From assembly GCA_945861785.1 (NCBI GenBank), contig CAMAWD010000030.1:1-62555 (forward strand): DNA of 62,555 nucleotides, read 5' to 3'. This DNA comes from Rhodoferax sp. OV413. GTDB lineage: Bacteria; Pseudomonadota; Gammaproteobacteria; Burkholderiales; Burkholderiaceae_C. A program made the position numbers and the translations under genes. Shown here in pieces: positions 52,937-62,555 of the stretch (position 1 is the stretch's first letter; every line of letters starts with the position of its first letter). The notes below the pieces were generated by a model. It had not been told where the DNA came from. It saw only the letters and a program-made list of their open reading frames with translations, and ran no database searches.

Positions 52937-54478
52937 CTACTGGCTTGGCGGATGTTCGCGCCGCAGTGCAGGGAACAGGATGACGTCGCGGATGCTGGGG
53001 CTGTCTGTAAGCAGCATCATCAGCCGGTCGATGCCGACCCCGCAACCGCCCGTTGGAGGCATGCCGTACTCCAGTGCCCGAAGGAAGTCATGGTCAAAGA
53101 ACATGGCCTCGTCGTCGCCGTTGTCCTTGGCAGCAACCTGCGCATGGAAGCGTGCAGCCTGGTCCTCGGCGTCGTTCAATTCGCTGAATCCGTTCCCGAA
53201 TTCGCGGCCGGTGATGTAGAGCTCGAAGCGTTCGGTGACTTCGGGCTTGGTGTCGCTGGCCCGTGCAAGCGGGGAAATTTCAACCGGATGCTCGCAGATA
53301 AAAGTTGGCTGCCAGAGCTGGTCTTCGACCATTTCCTCGAAGTACATGACCTGCAAGCCGGCGAGTGTGCGTCGGGAAAGTTTGTTGCGCTCCTCGGTCT
53401 TTCCCAGACTTCGCAACGTGGTGACCAGCCATTGGCTGTCGTGGATGTTCTCGCCGGCGTCGGTGTATTTCGCGATCGCCTGCACGATGGTGAGGCGTTC
53501 GAACTCCGGCTCCAGATCCACGGGCTTGCCATCGTAGGTGAGTTGCAGGCCACCTGTCGCCTTGCGTGCCGCATCGCGCACGAGTTCCTGGGTGAACTGC
53601 ATCACGTCCTGGTAATTCCAGTAGGCCGCATAAAACTCCATCATCGTGAACTCGGGGTTGTGGCGCACCGAGATCCCTTCGTTGCGGAAGTTGCGGTTGA
53701 TTTCGAACACACGGTCGAAGCCGCCCACAATCAACCGCTTGAGGTAGAGCTCGGGGGCGATCCGCAGGAACATCTGTTGGTCCAGCGCATTGTGGTGGGT
53801 GGTGAAGGGCTTGGCATTTGCGCCACCAGGGATCGGGTGCAGCATCGGCGTCTCGACCTCTAGGAACCCGTGCATCACCATGAACTCCCGCATGCTGCTG
53901 ACCGCGCGACTGCGCGCCACAAAACGCTTGCGGGCCGACTCGTCGGTCATCAGGTCTACGTAGCGCTGACGGTATTTCAACTCCTGGTCGTGCATACCGT
54001 GGAATTTGTCCGGCATGGGGCGCAGGCTCTTGGTCAGCAGTCGAAGTTGGGTCGCATGTATGGAGATTTCGCCGGTGCGGGTCCTGAACATATGGCCGTG
54101 AACACCAAAGATGTCCCCCAGGTCCCAGTGTTTGAACTGCGCATAGGTTTCCGAGCCGATGTCTTCGCCCTTTACGTAGATCTGGATCCGTCCAGTGCTG
54201 TCTTGCAGCGTTGTGAAGCTTGCCTTGCCCATGACGCGTTTGAGCATCATGCGGCCGGCCACACATACCTGGTGCCCTTGGGCCGCCAACTCCTCCGTGG
54301 TGTGGTTGGCGTGCAGGGACAGGAGAGATTGCGCGTGGTGTGTGGGTTTGAAGTCGTTGGGGAACGCAACGCCGTGTCCGCCGGCCTGTCGCTCGCGAAG
54401 TACCTTGAGTTTGTCCCGCCGCTCGGCGATCAATTGGTTTTCGTCGGTACTTGGTGCTGGTGCTGGTTGGTCAGACAT
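52937..54478 (-). CDS. lysS: lysyl-tRNA synthetase, class II
   Basis: A 513-residue enzyme that charges tRNA-Lys. The anticodon-binding OB fold includes [18 protein letters not shown] near 75; motif 1 holds [18 protein letters not shown] near 200, motif 2 [20 protein letters not shown] near 270 and motif 3 [13 protein letters not shown] near 480. Normal length, alone on the minus strand, divergent from yggT. Confidence 0.97.
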   Translation of the reverse strand: MSDQPAPAPSTDENQLIAERRDKLKVLRERQAGGHGVAFPNDFKPTHHAQSLLSLHANHTTEELAAQGHQVCVAGRMMLKRVMGKASFTTLQDSTGRIQIYVKGEDIGSETYAQFKHWDLGDIFGVHGHMFRTRTGEISIHATQLRLLTKSLRPMPDKFHGMHDQELKYRQRYVDLMTDESARKRFVARSRAVSSMREFMVMHGFLEVETPMLHPIPGGANAKPFTTHHNALDQQMFLRIAPELYLKRLIVGGFDRVFEINRNFRNEGISVRHNPEFTMMEFYAAYWNYQDVMQFTQELVRDAARKATGGLQLTYDGKPVDLEPEFERLTIVQAIAKYTDAGENIHDSQWLVTTLRSLGKTEERNKLSRRTLAGLQVMYFEEMVEDQLWQPTFICEHPVEISPLARASDTKPEVTERFELYITGREFGNGFSELNDAEDQAARFHAQVAAKDNGDDEAMFFDHDFLRALEYGMPPTGGCGVGIDRLMMLLTDSPSIRDVILFPALRREHPPSQ

Positions 54479-54562
54479 GAATGGCTCAAAGTTCGGGGGT
54501 GTCGGGGCCGGCAGCGACCCGCAACCTACTATTATCGCCAGTGCCGCTTTCTATTCATTGCC

Positions 54563-55126
54563 ATGCTTAACCAAATCATCACCCTGCTCCTGCAGGTCAT
54601 CATCGGACTCGTGGCTGGCGCATGCCTGCTGCGCTTGTACCTGCAGCACCAGCGGATCGCTTTTTCCGCCCGCTCGGGCAACCCGGTGGGGCCGTTCATT
54701 TTCGCTTTGACCGATTGGCTGGTCCTGCCCCTGCGGCGCATCGCACGACCCGTTGGCCGCTGGGACAGTGCCAGCTTGGTGGGTGCCTACTTGCTCGAGC
54801 TGTTTCAGTTCGGGCTGCTATGGTTGCTGGGTGGTGCGCCGGGCAGCCCCGTGTGGTTGCTCCCGATGGCGTTGCTTGGCTTGGCCCGATTGGCGTTGTC
54901 TTGCGCCAGCGGCCTGGTTATTGTGTATGCAGTGTTGTCCTGGGTGCAGCAAGGCCATTCACCACTGGCGGGCCTGGTGTCCCGACTGGTGGAGCCGTTG
55001 CTGGCACCTATCAGGCGCGTGTTGCCCCTGCCAGGAGGCATTGACCTGTCGCCCCTGGTGTTGTTGTTGTTGTTGCAGATCTTCGGGATCGTGCTTGACC
55101 ACCTGCCGGCGAACCTGCTTGGCTGA
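54563..55126 (+). CDS. yggT: YggT-family membrane protein
   Basis: A 187-residue inner-membrane protein with two YggT repeats. Each has a hydrophobic helix and a LxxPLRR or LxPIRRxLP motif: LVLPLRRIARPVGRWD near 57 and PLLAPIRRVLPLPGGIDLSPL near 155. The family is linked to osmotic stress and membrane quality control, but its function is not settled. Start is ATG 54563. It converges on accD with an eight-base gap. Confidence 0.88.
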   Translation: MLNQIITLLLQVIIGLVAGACLLRLYLQHQRIAFSARSGNPVGPFIFALTDWLVLPLRRIARPVGRWDSASLVGAYLLELFQFGLLWLLGGAPGSPVWLLPMALLGLARLALSCASGLVIVYAVLSWVQQGHSPLAGLVSRLVEPLLAPIRRVLPLPGGIDLSPLVLLLLLQIFGIVLDHLPANLLG

Positions 55127-55134
55127 TCAGGCGT

Positions 55135-56007
55135 TCAGACCACTGCGTCGGCCGGTTGGCGCAACAGCATGGCGAGTGAGTTCGCCACCACCCTGCGCAA
55201 TTCGCGGCGGTCACTGACCATGTCGACGGCGCCCTTGTCCTGGAGAAATTCTGCGCGCTGAAAGCCTGCTGGCAAGGTCACGCGAAGGGTGGACTCAATC
55301 ACGCGGGGGCCGGCAAAACAGATAAGCGCCTTGGGTTCGGCGATCACGATGTCACCCATGAAGGCAAAACTGGCGCTCACGCCCCCCGTGGTCGGGTCGG
55401 TCAGGATGCTGATGAACGGCAACCCTTTCTTCGCAAGGCGAGTGAGCGATGCGTTTGTTTTTGCCATCTGCATCAGGCTCAAAAGGCCTTCCTGCATGCG
55501 GGCACCGCCGGTCGCAGTGAAGCAGATGAACGGAACTTTCTGCTCGATCGCGGTCTCGACACCGCGCACAAAACGTTCGCCTACGACCGACCCCATGCTG
55601 CCGCCCATGAAGTCGAATTCGAAGCAGGCGACTACAACGCTGATGTTGTGGACCGCACCCCCCATCACCACCAGCGCGTCGGTTTCGCCGGTATTGTCCA
55701 TCGCCTCCTTGAGCCGCTCGGGATATTTGCGGCTGTCCTTGAACTTGAGCGCGTCAACTGGAAGCACCTCCTGGCCGACCTCGAACCGTCCCTCGTTGTC
55801 GAGGAATACATCGAGTCGCGCGCGGGCGCTGATGCGATGGTGGTGGCTGCAGGTCGGGCAGACGTTCTGGTTCTGCTCCAGATCACTCTTGTACAGGACG
55901 GTTTCGCAACTGGGGCACTTGATCCAAAGTCCCTCCGGGATGGTGCGCCGGTCGGCCGGATCGGTATGCTGGATCTTTGGGGGCAAGAGCTTTTCGAGCC
56001 AACTCAT
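55135..56007 (-). CDS. accD: acetyl-CoA carboxylase carboxyltransferase subunit beta
   Basis: A 290-residue subunit that, with AccA, moves CO2 from biotin to acetyl-CoA to give malonyl-CoA. The N-terminal zinc ribbon ([15 protein letters not shown] and NVCPTCSHH) holds four Cys. The crotonase-like core has [19 protein letters not shown] near 120 and [19 protein letters not shown] near 160. ATG 56007 is the start; upstream codons are open but not conserved. It lies 13 bases after trpA. Confidence 0.96.
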   Translation of the reverse strand: MSWLEKLLPPKIQHTDPADRRTIPEGLWIKCPSCETVLYKSDLEQNQNVCPTCSHHHRISARARLDVFLDNEGRFEVGQEVLPVDALKFKDSRKYPERLKEAMDNTGETDALVVMGGAVHNISVVVACFEFDFMGGSMGSVVGERFVRGVETAIEQKVPFICFTATGGARMQEGLLSLMQMAKTNASLTRLAKKGLPFISILTDPTTGGVSASFAFMGDIVIAEPKALICFAGPRVIESTLRVTLPAGFQRAEFLQDKGAVDMVSDRRELRRVVANSLAMLLRQPADAVV

Positions 56008-56020
56008 GGGGTACTCCTGG

Positions 56021-56866
56021 TCAGGTTGTCTTGTGTTGCGCGGCTTGCGCGTCGAGCGCGGTCCGGATGCCGGCGAGAAACTCGGTCGCCACCGGGACAA
56101 CCTGGTCCCGTGGCTGCGCCTCGATCAACTGGATGATTTTGCTCCCGATCACCACGGCATCGGCAACTTTTGCGATTGCACAGGCTGAGGCGGCGTCACG
56201 GATGCCGAAACCGACCCCTACCGGTATGTGGACATGCTTGCGGATGCGCGGCAGCATGGATTCGACTGCCGCGATGTCGAGTGTGCCAGCGCCTGTCACG
56301 CCTTTGAGCGAGACATAGTAGACATAGCCCGAGGCAACATCCGCCACCTGTTGCATGCGTTGTTCTGTGCTGGTCGGGGCCAGGAGAAAGATGAGGTCCA
56401 TGCCGTGCTTGCGAAGCTCCGCGGCAATGCCCCTGCATTCCTCCGGGGGATAGTCCACAACCAGCAACCCGTCAACCCCGGCACTGGACGCTGCCTGGAC
56501 AAAGGCGCTACCCGGCGCAGCCGGCTTGTGGCGCTGGTCGAACCGCTCGATCGGGTTTGCGTATCCCATCAGGACCACTGGCGTGGCAACGTTCTTCTGT
56601 CGGAAAACGCGCACCATCTCCAAAACCTGGAGCAGACCGACGCCAGCGGCGAGCGCCTTGTCGCCGGCCTTCTGGATCACGGCGCCGTCGGCGCTCGGAT
56701 CGGAAAACGGCACCCCGAGTTCCAGGATGTCGGCCCCGGCGGCGACCATTCCATGCATCAGCTCGGGCGTGATATCGACAAACGGGAAGCCCGCTGTGAC
56801 GTAGGGGATAAGTGCCGTTCGGCCGCTCGCGTTGAGCGCGGCCATTGTGGCTGCGATGCGGCTCAT
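56021..56866 (-). CDS. trpA: tryptophan synthase alpha subunit
   Basis: A 281-residue subunit that splits indole-glycerol phosphate to indole and glyceraldehyde phosphate. [11 protein letters not shown] near residue 18, the catalytic Glu in [16 protein letters not shown] near 48 with Asp a little further on, GYANPIERF near 105, and [14 protein letters not shown] near 235 are all there. Start ATG 56866, overlapping the trpB stop (56863) by four bases. Confidence 0.97.
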   Translation of the reverse strand: MSRIAATMAALNASGRTALIPYVTAGFPFVDITPELMHGMVAAGADILELGVPFSDPSADGAVIQKAGDKALAAGVGLLQVLEMVRVFRQKNVATPVVLMGYANPIERFDQRHKPAAPGSAFVQAASSAGVDGLLVVDYPPEECRGIAAELRKHGMDLIFLLAPTSTEQRMQQVADVASGYVYYVSLKGVTGAGTLDIAAVESMLPRIRKHVHIPVGVGFGIRDAASACAIAKVADAVVIGSKIIQLIEAQPRDQVVPVATEFLAGIRTALDAQAAQHKTT

Positions 56867-58158
56867 GGCCGGGCTCCTGCGCCGTGGACCGTGACCACGG
56901 CACCACCCTTGACTGCCTGTCCCTGGCAACTCGGTCGGCAATAGAAATCGGCATTGCTGAGGTCTGCCACTGTCCCGATGTCCTTGTCGCCCCGCCCGGA
57001 CAGGTTCACCAGGATCGACTGGTCGGGACGCATGGTGCGGGCCATCTGCATCGCGTAGGCAACCGCATGGCTGGATTCGAGCGCCGGAATGATGCCTTCC
57101 GCGCGGCACAGGTAGTGGAAGGCCTCCAGCGCCTGCGCGTCGGTAATGCCGACGTATTCGGCCCGCCCGATATCCTTGAGGAAAGCATGCTCCGGCCCCA
57201 CGCCCGGGTAGTCCAGGCCGGCGCTGATGCTGTGGGTCTCGGTGACCTGTCCGTCATCGTTTTGCAGGATGTACGTGCGGTTTCCGTGCAAGACCCCTGG
57301 GCTACCACGTTGCAGAGAGGCCGAGTGCTTGCCGCTTTCGAGCCCTTCGCCGGCCGCCTCAACGCCGATCAGGCGTGTGCCGGCATGGCCAATGTAGGGG
57401 TGAAAGATGCCCATCGCATTGCTGCCACCGCCCACACACGCCATGACCACATCGGGCTGGGCGCCATGGCAGCCCTGGGCGGCCAGCATCTCGGGCATCT
57501 GGACGATACACTCCTTGCCGATGATGCTTTGGAAGTCACGCACCATCATGGGATAGGGATGGGGGCCGGCCACCGTGCCGATGATGTAGAAGGTGTTGTC
57601 CACGTTGGCCACCCAGTCCCGCATGGCCTCGTTCAGTGCGTCCTTGAGTGTTCTGCTCCCGCTCTCCACCGGAACAACCGTCGCACCGAGCAATTTCATT
57701 CGGTAGACGTTGGGGCTTTGCCGCTTGACATCCTCGCTGCCCATGTAGACCACGCATTCGAGCCCGTAGCGTGCACAGATCGTGGCGGTGGCGACACCAT
57801 GCTGGCCGGCACCGGTTTCGGCAATGACGCGCGGTTTGCCCATGCGCCGTGCAAGCATGGCCTGCCCGATGGTGTTGTTGACCTTGTGGGCTCCGGTGTG
57901 GTTGAGGTCTTCGCGCTTCAGGAAGATCTGTGCGCCGCCTTGTTCGCGGCTCATCCGGTCGGCATGGTAGATCGGTGAGGGGCGGCCGACGAAATGGGCG
58001 AGTTCGTACTGGAACTCGGCGATGAAGGCGGGGTCGTTCTGGTACTTGGCATACGCCTGCTGAAGTTCCAGGACAGCGTGGGTCAGTGTCTCGCTGATGA
58101 AGCTTCCGCCGTAGTTTCCGAAGTGGCCTGACGGATCAGGCTGCTGGTATGGGGTCAT
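56863..58158 (-). CDS. trpB: tryptophan synthase beta subunit
   Basis: A 431-residue PLP enzyme that joins indole with serine to tryptophan. The PLP Lys lies in [18 protein letters not shown] near residue 100, [25 protein letters not shown] follows, and [17 protein letters not shown] binds the PLP phosphate near 250. Start ATG 58158; 23 bases overlap trpF upstream. Between TrpA and TrpF it completes a trpFBA operon. Confidence 0.97.
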   Translation of the reverse strand: MTPYQQPDPSGHFGNYGGSFISETLTHAVLELQQAYAKYQNDPAFIAEFQYELAHFVGRPSPIYHADRMSREQGGAQIFLKREDLNHTGAHKVNNTIGQAMLARRMGKPRVIAETGAGQHGVATATICARYGLECVVYMGSEDVKRQSPNVYRMKLLGATVVPVESGSRTLKDALNEAMRDWVANVDNTFYIIGTVAGPHPYPMMVRDFQSIIGKECIVQMPEMLAAQGCHGAQPDVVMACVGGGSNAMGIFHPYIGHAGTRLIGVEAAGEGLESGKHSASLQRGSPGVLHGNRTYILQNDDGQVTETHSISAGLDYPGVGPEHAFLKDIGRAEYVGITDAQALEAFHYLCRAEGIIPALESSHAVAYAMQMARTMRPDQSILVNLSGRGDKDIGTVADLSNADFYCRPSCQGQAVKGGAVVTVHGAGARP

Positions 58159-58861
58159 GGTGGTCTCTTGCAAACTGCGCGTCGGCCGCCCGCACGGCGG
58201 CCACGAACTGGTGAATCTTGGTGGCGTCTTTGATGCCCTTGGACACCTCGACGCCGGAACTGACATCGACAGCCAGCGTCCTACAACGCGGCCGGACTTG
58301 CAAGATGCCATCGATCACGTTTGCAGGCGTGAGCCCACCACTTAAGACGAGGTGACAGTTGACGTTTGGAGGAAGCAGTGACCAATTGAATGTGCGGCCC
58401 CCACCGCCGTAACCGTCGACATGCGCGTCGAGCAGTATGGCCTGGGAACCAGAATAGGTTAGGGCGTATTTTACGAGATCAAATTGTGCCCCCGCATCGC
58501 CGACCGGAATTCTGGCTGCCCGCAGATACGCCCTCGCACCACCCAGGGTCGCATCCCGGCAAGCCTGGGCTGATTCGTCGCCATGGAACTGCACGATGGC
58601 CTGCGGGAGAAGGGCGCACGCGGCATTGACGGCAGAAGGCGCTTCATTGACGAACAGCAGCACCGGGGTCACGAAGGGTGGAAGGCGGCGCGCGAGTTCC
58701 GCCGCGCGGGCAATCGATACATGCCGCGGACTTTTTTCATACAGAACGAACCCGACCGCGTCGGCACCTGCGGCCACGGCCGCATCGACATCGCACTCGC
58801 GCGTCATGCCGCAAATTTTGATTCGTGTGCGTGGGAGCGGTGATTTGTCGGCTGTTTTCAT
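58136..58861 (-). CDS. trpF: phosphoribosylanthranilate isomerase
   Basis: A 241-residue TIM-barrel enzyme of tryptophan synthesis. [26 protein letters not shown] in two parts at the start holds the catalytic Cys; VQFHGDES near 92, [18 protein letters not shown] near 145 and [13 protein letters not shown] near 178 with [17 protein letters not shown] near 208 follow. Full length; it overlaps truA by four bases and trpB by 23. Confidence 0.96.
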   Translation of the reverse strand: MKTADKSPLPRTRIKICGMTRECDVDAAVAAGADAVGFVLYEKSPRHVSIARAAELARRLPPFVTPVLLFVNEAPSAVNAACALLPQAIVQFHGDESAQACRDATLGGARAYLRAARIPVGDAGAQFDLVKYALTYSGSQAILLDAHVDGYGGGGRTFNWSLLPPNVNCHLVLSGGLTPANVIDGILQVRPRCRTLAVDVSSGVEVSKGIKDATKIHQFVAAVRAADAQFARDHHDPIPAA

Positions 58862-59658
58862 GGCAGGCCATCATAAGCGTCGGTGCGGTCCGGCAACCCC
58901 CAATGCGCCTCATACCGCGGTCCGAGAAAGTACAGGCCTTCGGGTGGAAAGGTGGGGGCTGCGACAGTACGCGAACGCGCTTCAAGGACCTCGCCCATCC
59001 ACTGGGGGGAATGCTTTCCCTGGCCAACCGCCACCAGGCAACCCATGATGTTGCGCACCATATGGTGCAAGAATGCGCTGGCCTCGAACTCGAACCGCCA
59101 ATAGGCGCCGCGGCGCGAGATGTCAATGCGGATGAGTTTCTTGGTGGCCGACAGTGCCTGGCAGGCCGCTGCACGAAAGGATGTGAAGTCGTGTTCACCG
59201 ATCAGGTGGGAGCACGACTCCTGCATTGCCTGGTGGTTCAGCGCGTGCAACACCCATCCCACGCGGCCACTGTCGATCGATGGGCGCACGGCAGATTCGA
59301 GCAGCACATAGGTGTAGCGCCTTGAACGCGCAGCCGCTCTGCAGTGGAACTCTTCTGGTACCTCGGCCGCCCATTGCACGGCGATGTCACGGGGCAGCAG
59401 AGCGTTCGTGCCACGGACCCAGGACATGAGCCGCCGGCTCGCGCTGGTGTCGAAATGGACAACTTGCATCAAGGCATGGACGCCGGCGTCGGTGCGCCCG
59501 GCACACACCGTGCTGACTCTTTCCGCAGCCAAGCTGCCCAAGGCCGATTCCAGGTGGTCCTGTACCGTTTTCCCGGAGCTCTGGCTCTGCCATCCCTGGT
59601 AAGCACCACCGTGGTAGCTCACGCCAAGTGCGAGCCTCACGCCTGAACCCCGTGACAA
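58858..59658 (-). CDS. truA: tRNA pseudouridine(38-40) synthase
   Basis: A 266-residue enzyme that makes pseudouridine at positions 38-40 of tRNA. LGVSYHGGAYQGWQSQ near residue 12, the catalytic Asp in CAGRTDAGVHALMQVVHFD near 56, and FLHHMVRNIMGCLVAVGQG near 205 are family motifs. It lies 12 bases after fimV and is coupled with trpF. Confidence 0.96.
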   Translation of the reverse strand: MSRGSGVRLALGVSYHGGAYQGWQSQSSGKTVQDHLESALGSLAAERVSTVCAGRTDAGVHALMQVVHFDTSASRRLMSWVRGTNALLPRDIAVQWAAEVPEEFHCRAAARSRRYTYVLLESAVRPSIDSGRVGWVLHALNHQAMQESCSHLIGEHDFTSFRAAACQALSATKKLIRIDISRRGAYWRFEFEASAFLHHMVRNIMGCLVAVGQGKHSPQWMGEVLEARSRTVAAPTFPPEGLYFLGPRYEAHWGLPDRTDAYDGLP

Positions 59659-59670
59659 ACGGGCAAGGCG

Positions 59671-62334
59671 TCAACCCAGGCTGCTGAGCGCGCGTTGTGC
59701 CTTGGCTTTCAGCTCCCCGGATGCTTCTGCGATGACTTCCTCGATCAGTGCGCGCGCGCCATCGTCATCACCGATCGAGACGAACTCTTCGGCCAGGGCC
59801 AGTTTGGTTGCCAGAGGATCTTCTGGTTCAGCCGCCGCTTGCGTTGGCGCAGTCTCGTTGACGGGGTCAAGCTCCAGCGACAGGGTGCCCAAGTCGAACT
59901 CCAGCATGCCCGAGTCTGCGGCTTCGGGCTGGTTCAATGGTGCCTGACTGGCGGTAAGGGTGTCCGGTGTGGTGGCACCGAAATTCAAATCTGGCAGCGG
60001 CGCATCCACCGTATTGAACGGTGCCATCGCTGACGTGGTGGTTTGCAGTGGAACCGGGTTGGTTGATCCGAAACTCACTTCCGCCTGCTGGCGGAAGCTC
60101 TCCGTTTCGTTGGCAGACAAGGCCACCGTGTCATTTGCGTTGTCCAAGCCGGGCAAATCCAGTTCGACCGGCAAGGGCGCCGTCGCATCGCCCAACCGCG
60201 CAGGCAAAGACTCGGTTGTCATGCCGAACTCCACATCCAGTGGTGCCGGTGCAGAGGGCACTGCGCTAATTGCGATAGTCGGCTCAATCTGGGTGGGCTT
60301 GGCTTCGGTGATTGCGCTGGGTGCGGCGTCGTCCAGAGAGAAGTCCAGGTCCAAGTCCAGATCCACGGCCGCCGGTGCAACGGCCAAACTGGCAGGGACA
60401 CTGATCTTCTGCGTGGCGGCACTGGCGGATGCCAGACTTGGGAAGTCGCGCGGAACAGCAGTCGGCACTTGGCTTTCGGGAGTGGGCGCACCGCCAGGCC
60501 TGTACAGCGGATTGCTGGGGTCGATCAACTGCCCTTGCTCGCAAATCTTGGCCCATTCCGGGCTTTGTCCACCCGCCAACTTGTAAGCCTCATTGGCCAT
60601 GTTCTCGAACGCCAAGGTGTCGCGGCGCTTGGCGTAGATGTCGAGCAACTTCTGATGGACAGCTATGCGACCGGCATGGGTGCGCAGTGCTTCCTTCAGG
60701 ATTTCCTCGGCCTGAAGATCTCGCCCGTAGGCCAGATAGACGTCTGCTTCAGCAACCGGGTCGACATCGTCGGCTGCATCAAGCTGACTGGGCGAGTACA
60801 CCATGGAGGAGCCTGTCGCCCCACCATCGTTGGTATCTACGCGTTGACCACCACTGGCCCCGAAAAAGGAGTCTGGTTGCAGCCGGCTTTCCAGGAAAGC
60901 ACTGTCGACTTCGGCGGTCTTCTTGCGCTGGCGCGAGCGGTAAACGCCCAGGCCGGCCATCAGGGCGACCAATGCGCCAGCACCTGCGCCGTACAGCGGG
61001 TTCTCCAAGAGCTTGTCAAGCAGGCCTGGCTCCTCGACCGGCTTCGCGGTCGGAGCAACGGCCGGCTTGGCTGGTGCACTGGCCGCAACCGCAGTCGGTG
61101 GCGCACTGGCGGCTTGCAAAGCCACCGCAGCCGCTGGTGCCGGTGCGCTTGGCACTGGGGCTGGCACTGCCACCGGCGCCGGAATGGCAATCGCAGCTGG
61201 TGCTGGTGTGGCTGGTGTTGGCGCCGACGCAGCCGCAGAGCCTGCAGCAATCGAATTCAGATCCTTGATGTTCTTGGCCAGCTCGGCAGTGCGCTTGGCG
61301 GCGTCTTGCGCAATTTTTTCCTGGGCTACTTTCTCCTCGGCTGCCTTCGCCTGCAAGGCACCCTTGGACAGCTTCAGCTTGTCTGTGGTGGTGGCGGCCG
61401 ATTTCTTGTCGTCCACCTGGGCTTGCAAGCCGCCGCCCGCCTTGCGGTCAGGGGCAGCCACAGGAACACTGGGCGCATTGGACGCAAGTTTGCCCCGAAA
61501 ATCGTTGAAGTCCCGACTTTGCGCGATCATCGTTTGCCTAGCTTCCCGCGCCGGGATGGCGAGAGCCTGCTCTTCGGTCGGAATTGTCAGGACTGAACCA
61601 CTCCTCAGGCGGTTCAGGTTGCCGCCCACGAACGTATTGGCGTTGCTGCGAAGCAAGGCAACAAGCATTTGATCCAGTGAAACTTGAACCGATTTGGTTG
61701 CTGCGGCGATGCCGCTGGCGGTATCTCCGGCTTTGACAGTGACACGGTTTGCCCCCACGCTGCGGGGCTTCGGGGCCGGAGTGCCGGCCGGTGCCACAGC
61801 GTTTGGTTTGCGTGGTGTGGCCACGGCAGCTGGCCGCGAAAGGGCTGGCGCAGCTGCGACTGCCGGAGCCTGGACCACCGGGGCCGGGCTTGCCACTACC
61901 GACGCTGCTGCACTCGGCGGTCGCAGGCTGGGTGGGTCCAGCAGCATCGTGTAGTCCCTCACGACGCGGCCGCTGGCCCAACTGACTTCCAGAATCAGGT
62001 CGACAAACGGTTCCGTGACGATCTTGTCACTGCTCAACCGGATGAAGGCCCGCCCGTCTGCCCGGCGTTGGAGCGAGGCCTGGGCGCCTGCCAGTGTGGG
62101 GTTGTAGTCCAGGCCGGCAGCGCGAAAGGCCTCTGGCAGAGCTACCGCAGCCTTCAGACTGGCGGCTTCTTCGGCGTTGATATCCGGAACGTCGATTTCG
62201 GCCCGAAGCGGCTCACCCAAGGCTGACTGAACCGAAATTCGGCCGAGCGCAAGTGCACTTGCGCTCGATCCGGACAGCCCGAAAATGGCTGCAACCAGCG
62301 ATACGACAGCAGTCTTGCGCCAGCGATGTGACAT
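59671..62334 (-). CDS. fimV: FimV-like pilus assembly/polar hub protein
   Basis: An 887-residue inner-membrane protein. From ATG 62334 it has a signal peptide (VVSLVAAIFGLSGSSASALA), the FimV N-terminal domain (LGRISVQSALGEPLRAEIDV), a LysM peptidoglycan-binding module (VTVKAGDTASGIAAATKS near 205), Ala/Pro-rich linkers, a membrane helix (YGAGAGALVALMAGLGVYRS near 480), and a long acidic cytoplasmic part with the FimV C-terminal TPR motif (LALAEEFVSIGDDDGARALI). It organises the cell pole and type IV pili. It leads the fimV-truA-trpFBA-accD cluster. Confidence 0.93.
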   Translation of the reverse strand: MSHRWRKTAVVSLVAAIFGLSGSSASALALGRISVQSALGEPLRAEIDVPDINAEEAASLKAAVALPEAFRAAGLDYNPTLAGAQASLQRRADGRAFIRLSSDKIVTEPFVDLILEVSWASGRVVRDYTMLLDPPSLRPPSAAASVVASPAPVVQAPAVAAAPALSRPAAVATPRKPNAVAPAGTPAPKPRSVGANRVTVKAGDTASGIAAATKSVQVSLDQMLVALLRSNANTFVGGNLNRLRSGSVLTIPTEEQALAIPAREARQTMIAQSRDFNDFRGKLASNAPSVPVAAPDRKAGGGLQAQVDDKKSAATTTDKLKLSKGALQAKAAEEKVAQEKIAQDAAKRTAELAKNIKDLNSIAAGSAAASAPTPATPAPAAIAIPAPVAVPAPVPSAPAPAAAVALQAASAPPTAVAASAPAKPAVAPTAKPVEEPGLLDKLLENPLYGAGAGALVALMAGLGVYRSRQRKKTAEVDSAFLESRLQPDSFFGASGGQRVDTNDGGATGSSMVYSPSQLDAADDVDPVAEADVYLAYGRDLQAEEILKEALRTHAGRIAVHQKLLDIYAKRRDTLAFENMANEAYKLAGGQSPEWAKICEQGQLIDPSNPLYRPGGAPTPESQVPTAVPRDFPSLASASAATQKISVPASLAVAPAAVDLDLDLDFSLDDAAPSAITEAKPTQIEPTIAISAVPSAPAPLDVEFGMTTESLPARLGDATAPLPVELDLPGLDNANDTVALSANETESFRQQAEVSFGSTNPVPLQTTTSAMAPFNTVDAPLPDLNFGATTPDTLTASQAPLNQPEAADSGMLEFDLGTLSLELDPVNETAPTQAAAEPEDPLATKLALAEEFVSIGDDDGARALIEEVIAEASGELKAKAQRALSSLG

Positions 62335-62408
62335 GGATATCAATTTAGTAGCCTCCGATGTTCGGGCAGCCCACAATCAGTTGCAATTGAGGGGACAAAC
62401 GCCGCGAC

Positions 62409-62439
62409 ACTATAACGTTGAAAAGAACCATAACATCAA
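62409..62439 (-). promoter_or_regulatory. possible sigma-70 promoter of fimV
   Basis: On the minus strand TTGATG (62434-62439) and TATAGT (62409-62414) are 19 bases apart, a little wide. The start point would be about 68 bases before the fimV ATG. The remaining bases to the window end (62440-62555) show no gene. Confidence 0.35.
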
Positions 62440-62555
62440 TGTCTTAGGCTGACAAGCTTAGAAGTCGCTGAAGTGTGCCAAGTGTCCTAGTGTGTGGGTG
62501 TCGCGGGGACTTGATGTTGTCAAACGACAACGGGTTGCTTCCCGGTTTGAGTCAT

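Overview
The window reads as chromosomal DNA of a GC-rich betaproteobacterium, most likely Burkholderiales/Comamonadaceae. The evidence is the gene order: hemCDXY, rne, rluC, sppA, maf, yceD-rpmF-plsX-fabHDG-acpP-fabF, rpoE-rseAB-degP, lepA-lepB-rnc-era-recO-pdxJ-acpS-nagZ, accD-trpABF-truA-fimV. No database search was possible, so the genus is not fixed. No tRNA, rRNA or CRISPR array was recognised.

Region 1 (1-11132) is a chromosomal integron. An IntI1-like integrase is encoded on the minus strand and runs off the left edge. It has a consensus sigma-70 promoter and a LexA box lying over the promoter and start codon. An attI site at about 965-971 is followed by about 13 small gene cassettes, nearly all on the plus strand, each ending in an attC site that can be paired box by box with the start of its own cassette. 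Eight cassettes carry toxin-antitoxin genes: HicAB twice, ParE-type three times (one truncated), DUF4258/MqsA-like, HigB/RelE with a HTH antitoxin, and BrnTA. The others carry a secreted alpha/beta hydrolase, a gene split by an in-frame stop, a possible OB-domain fragment and two unknown proteins. Two truncated group IIC introns sit exactly in the R' boxes of attC sites, and an IS remnant cuts one cassette. Several genes are decaying.

Region 2 (11133-18484) is a boundary zone of gene remnants (LysE-type exporter, a DsbC-like lipoprotein fused to a response-regulator tail, a phosphotransferase tail). Between them are intact genes for a DMT transporter, an FMN-dependent alpha-hydroxy-acid dehydrogenase, argininosuccinate lyase and an AlgZ/AlgR-like two-component pair.

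Region 3 (18514-33589) holds ppc, the divergent haem operon hemC-hemD-hemX-hemY, RNase E, and, divergent from rne, rluC with a HAD phosphatase, a Rieske protein and an S49 peptidase. A methylase and maf follow on the opposite strand.

Region 4 (33615-44550) is the fatty-acid synthesis cluster, followed by the sigma-E regulon core (rpoE, rseA, rseB, degP/mucD). Region 5 (44550-52923) has a 500-base gap with a strong terminator hairpin, then the long lepA-to-nagZ operon for translation, secretion, RNA processing, cofactor and cell-wall recycling. Region 6 (52937-62555) has lysS, yggT and, on the minus strand, fimV-truA-trpF-trpB-trpA-accD.
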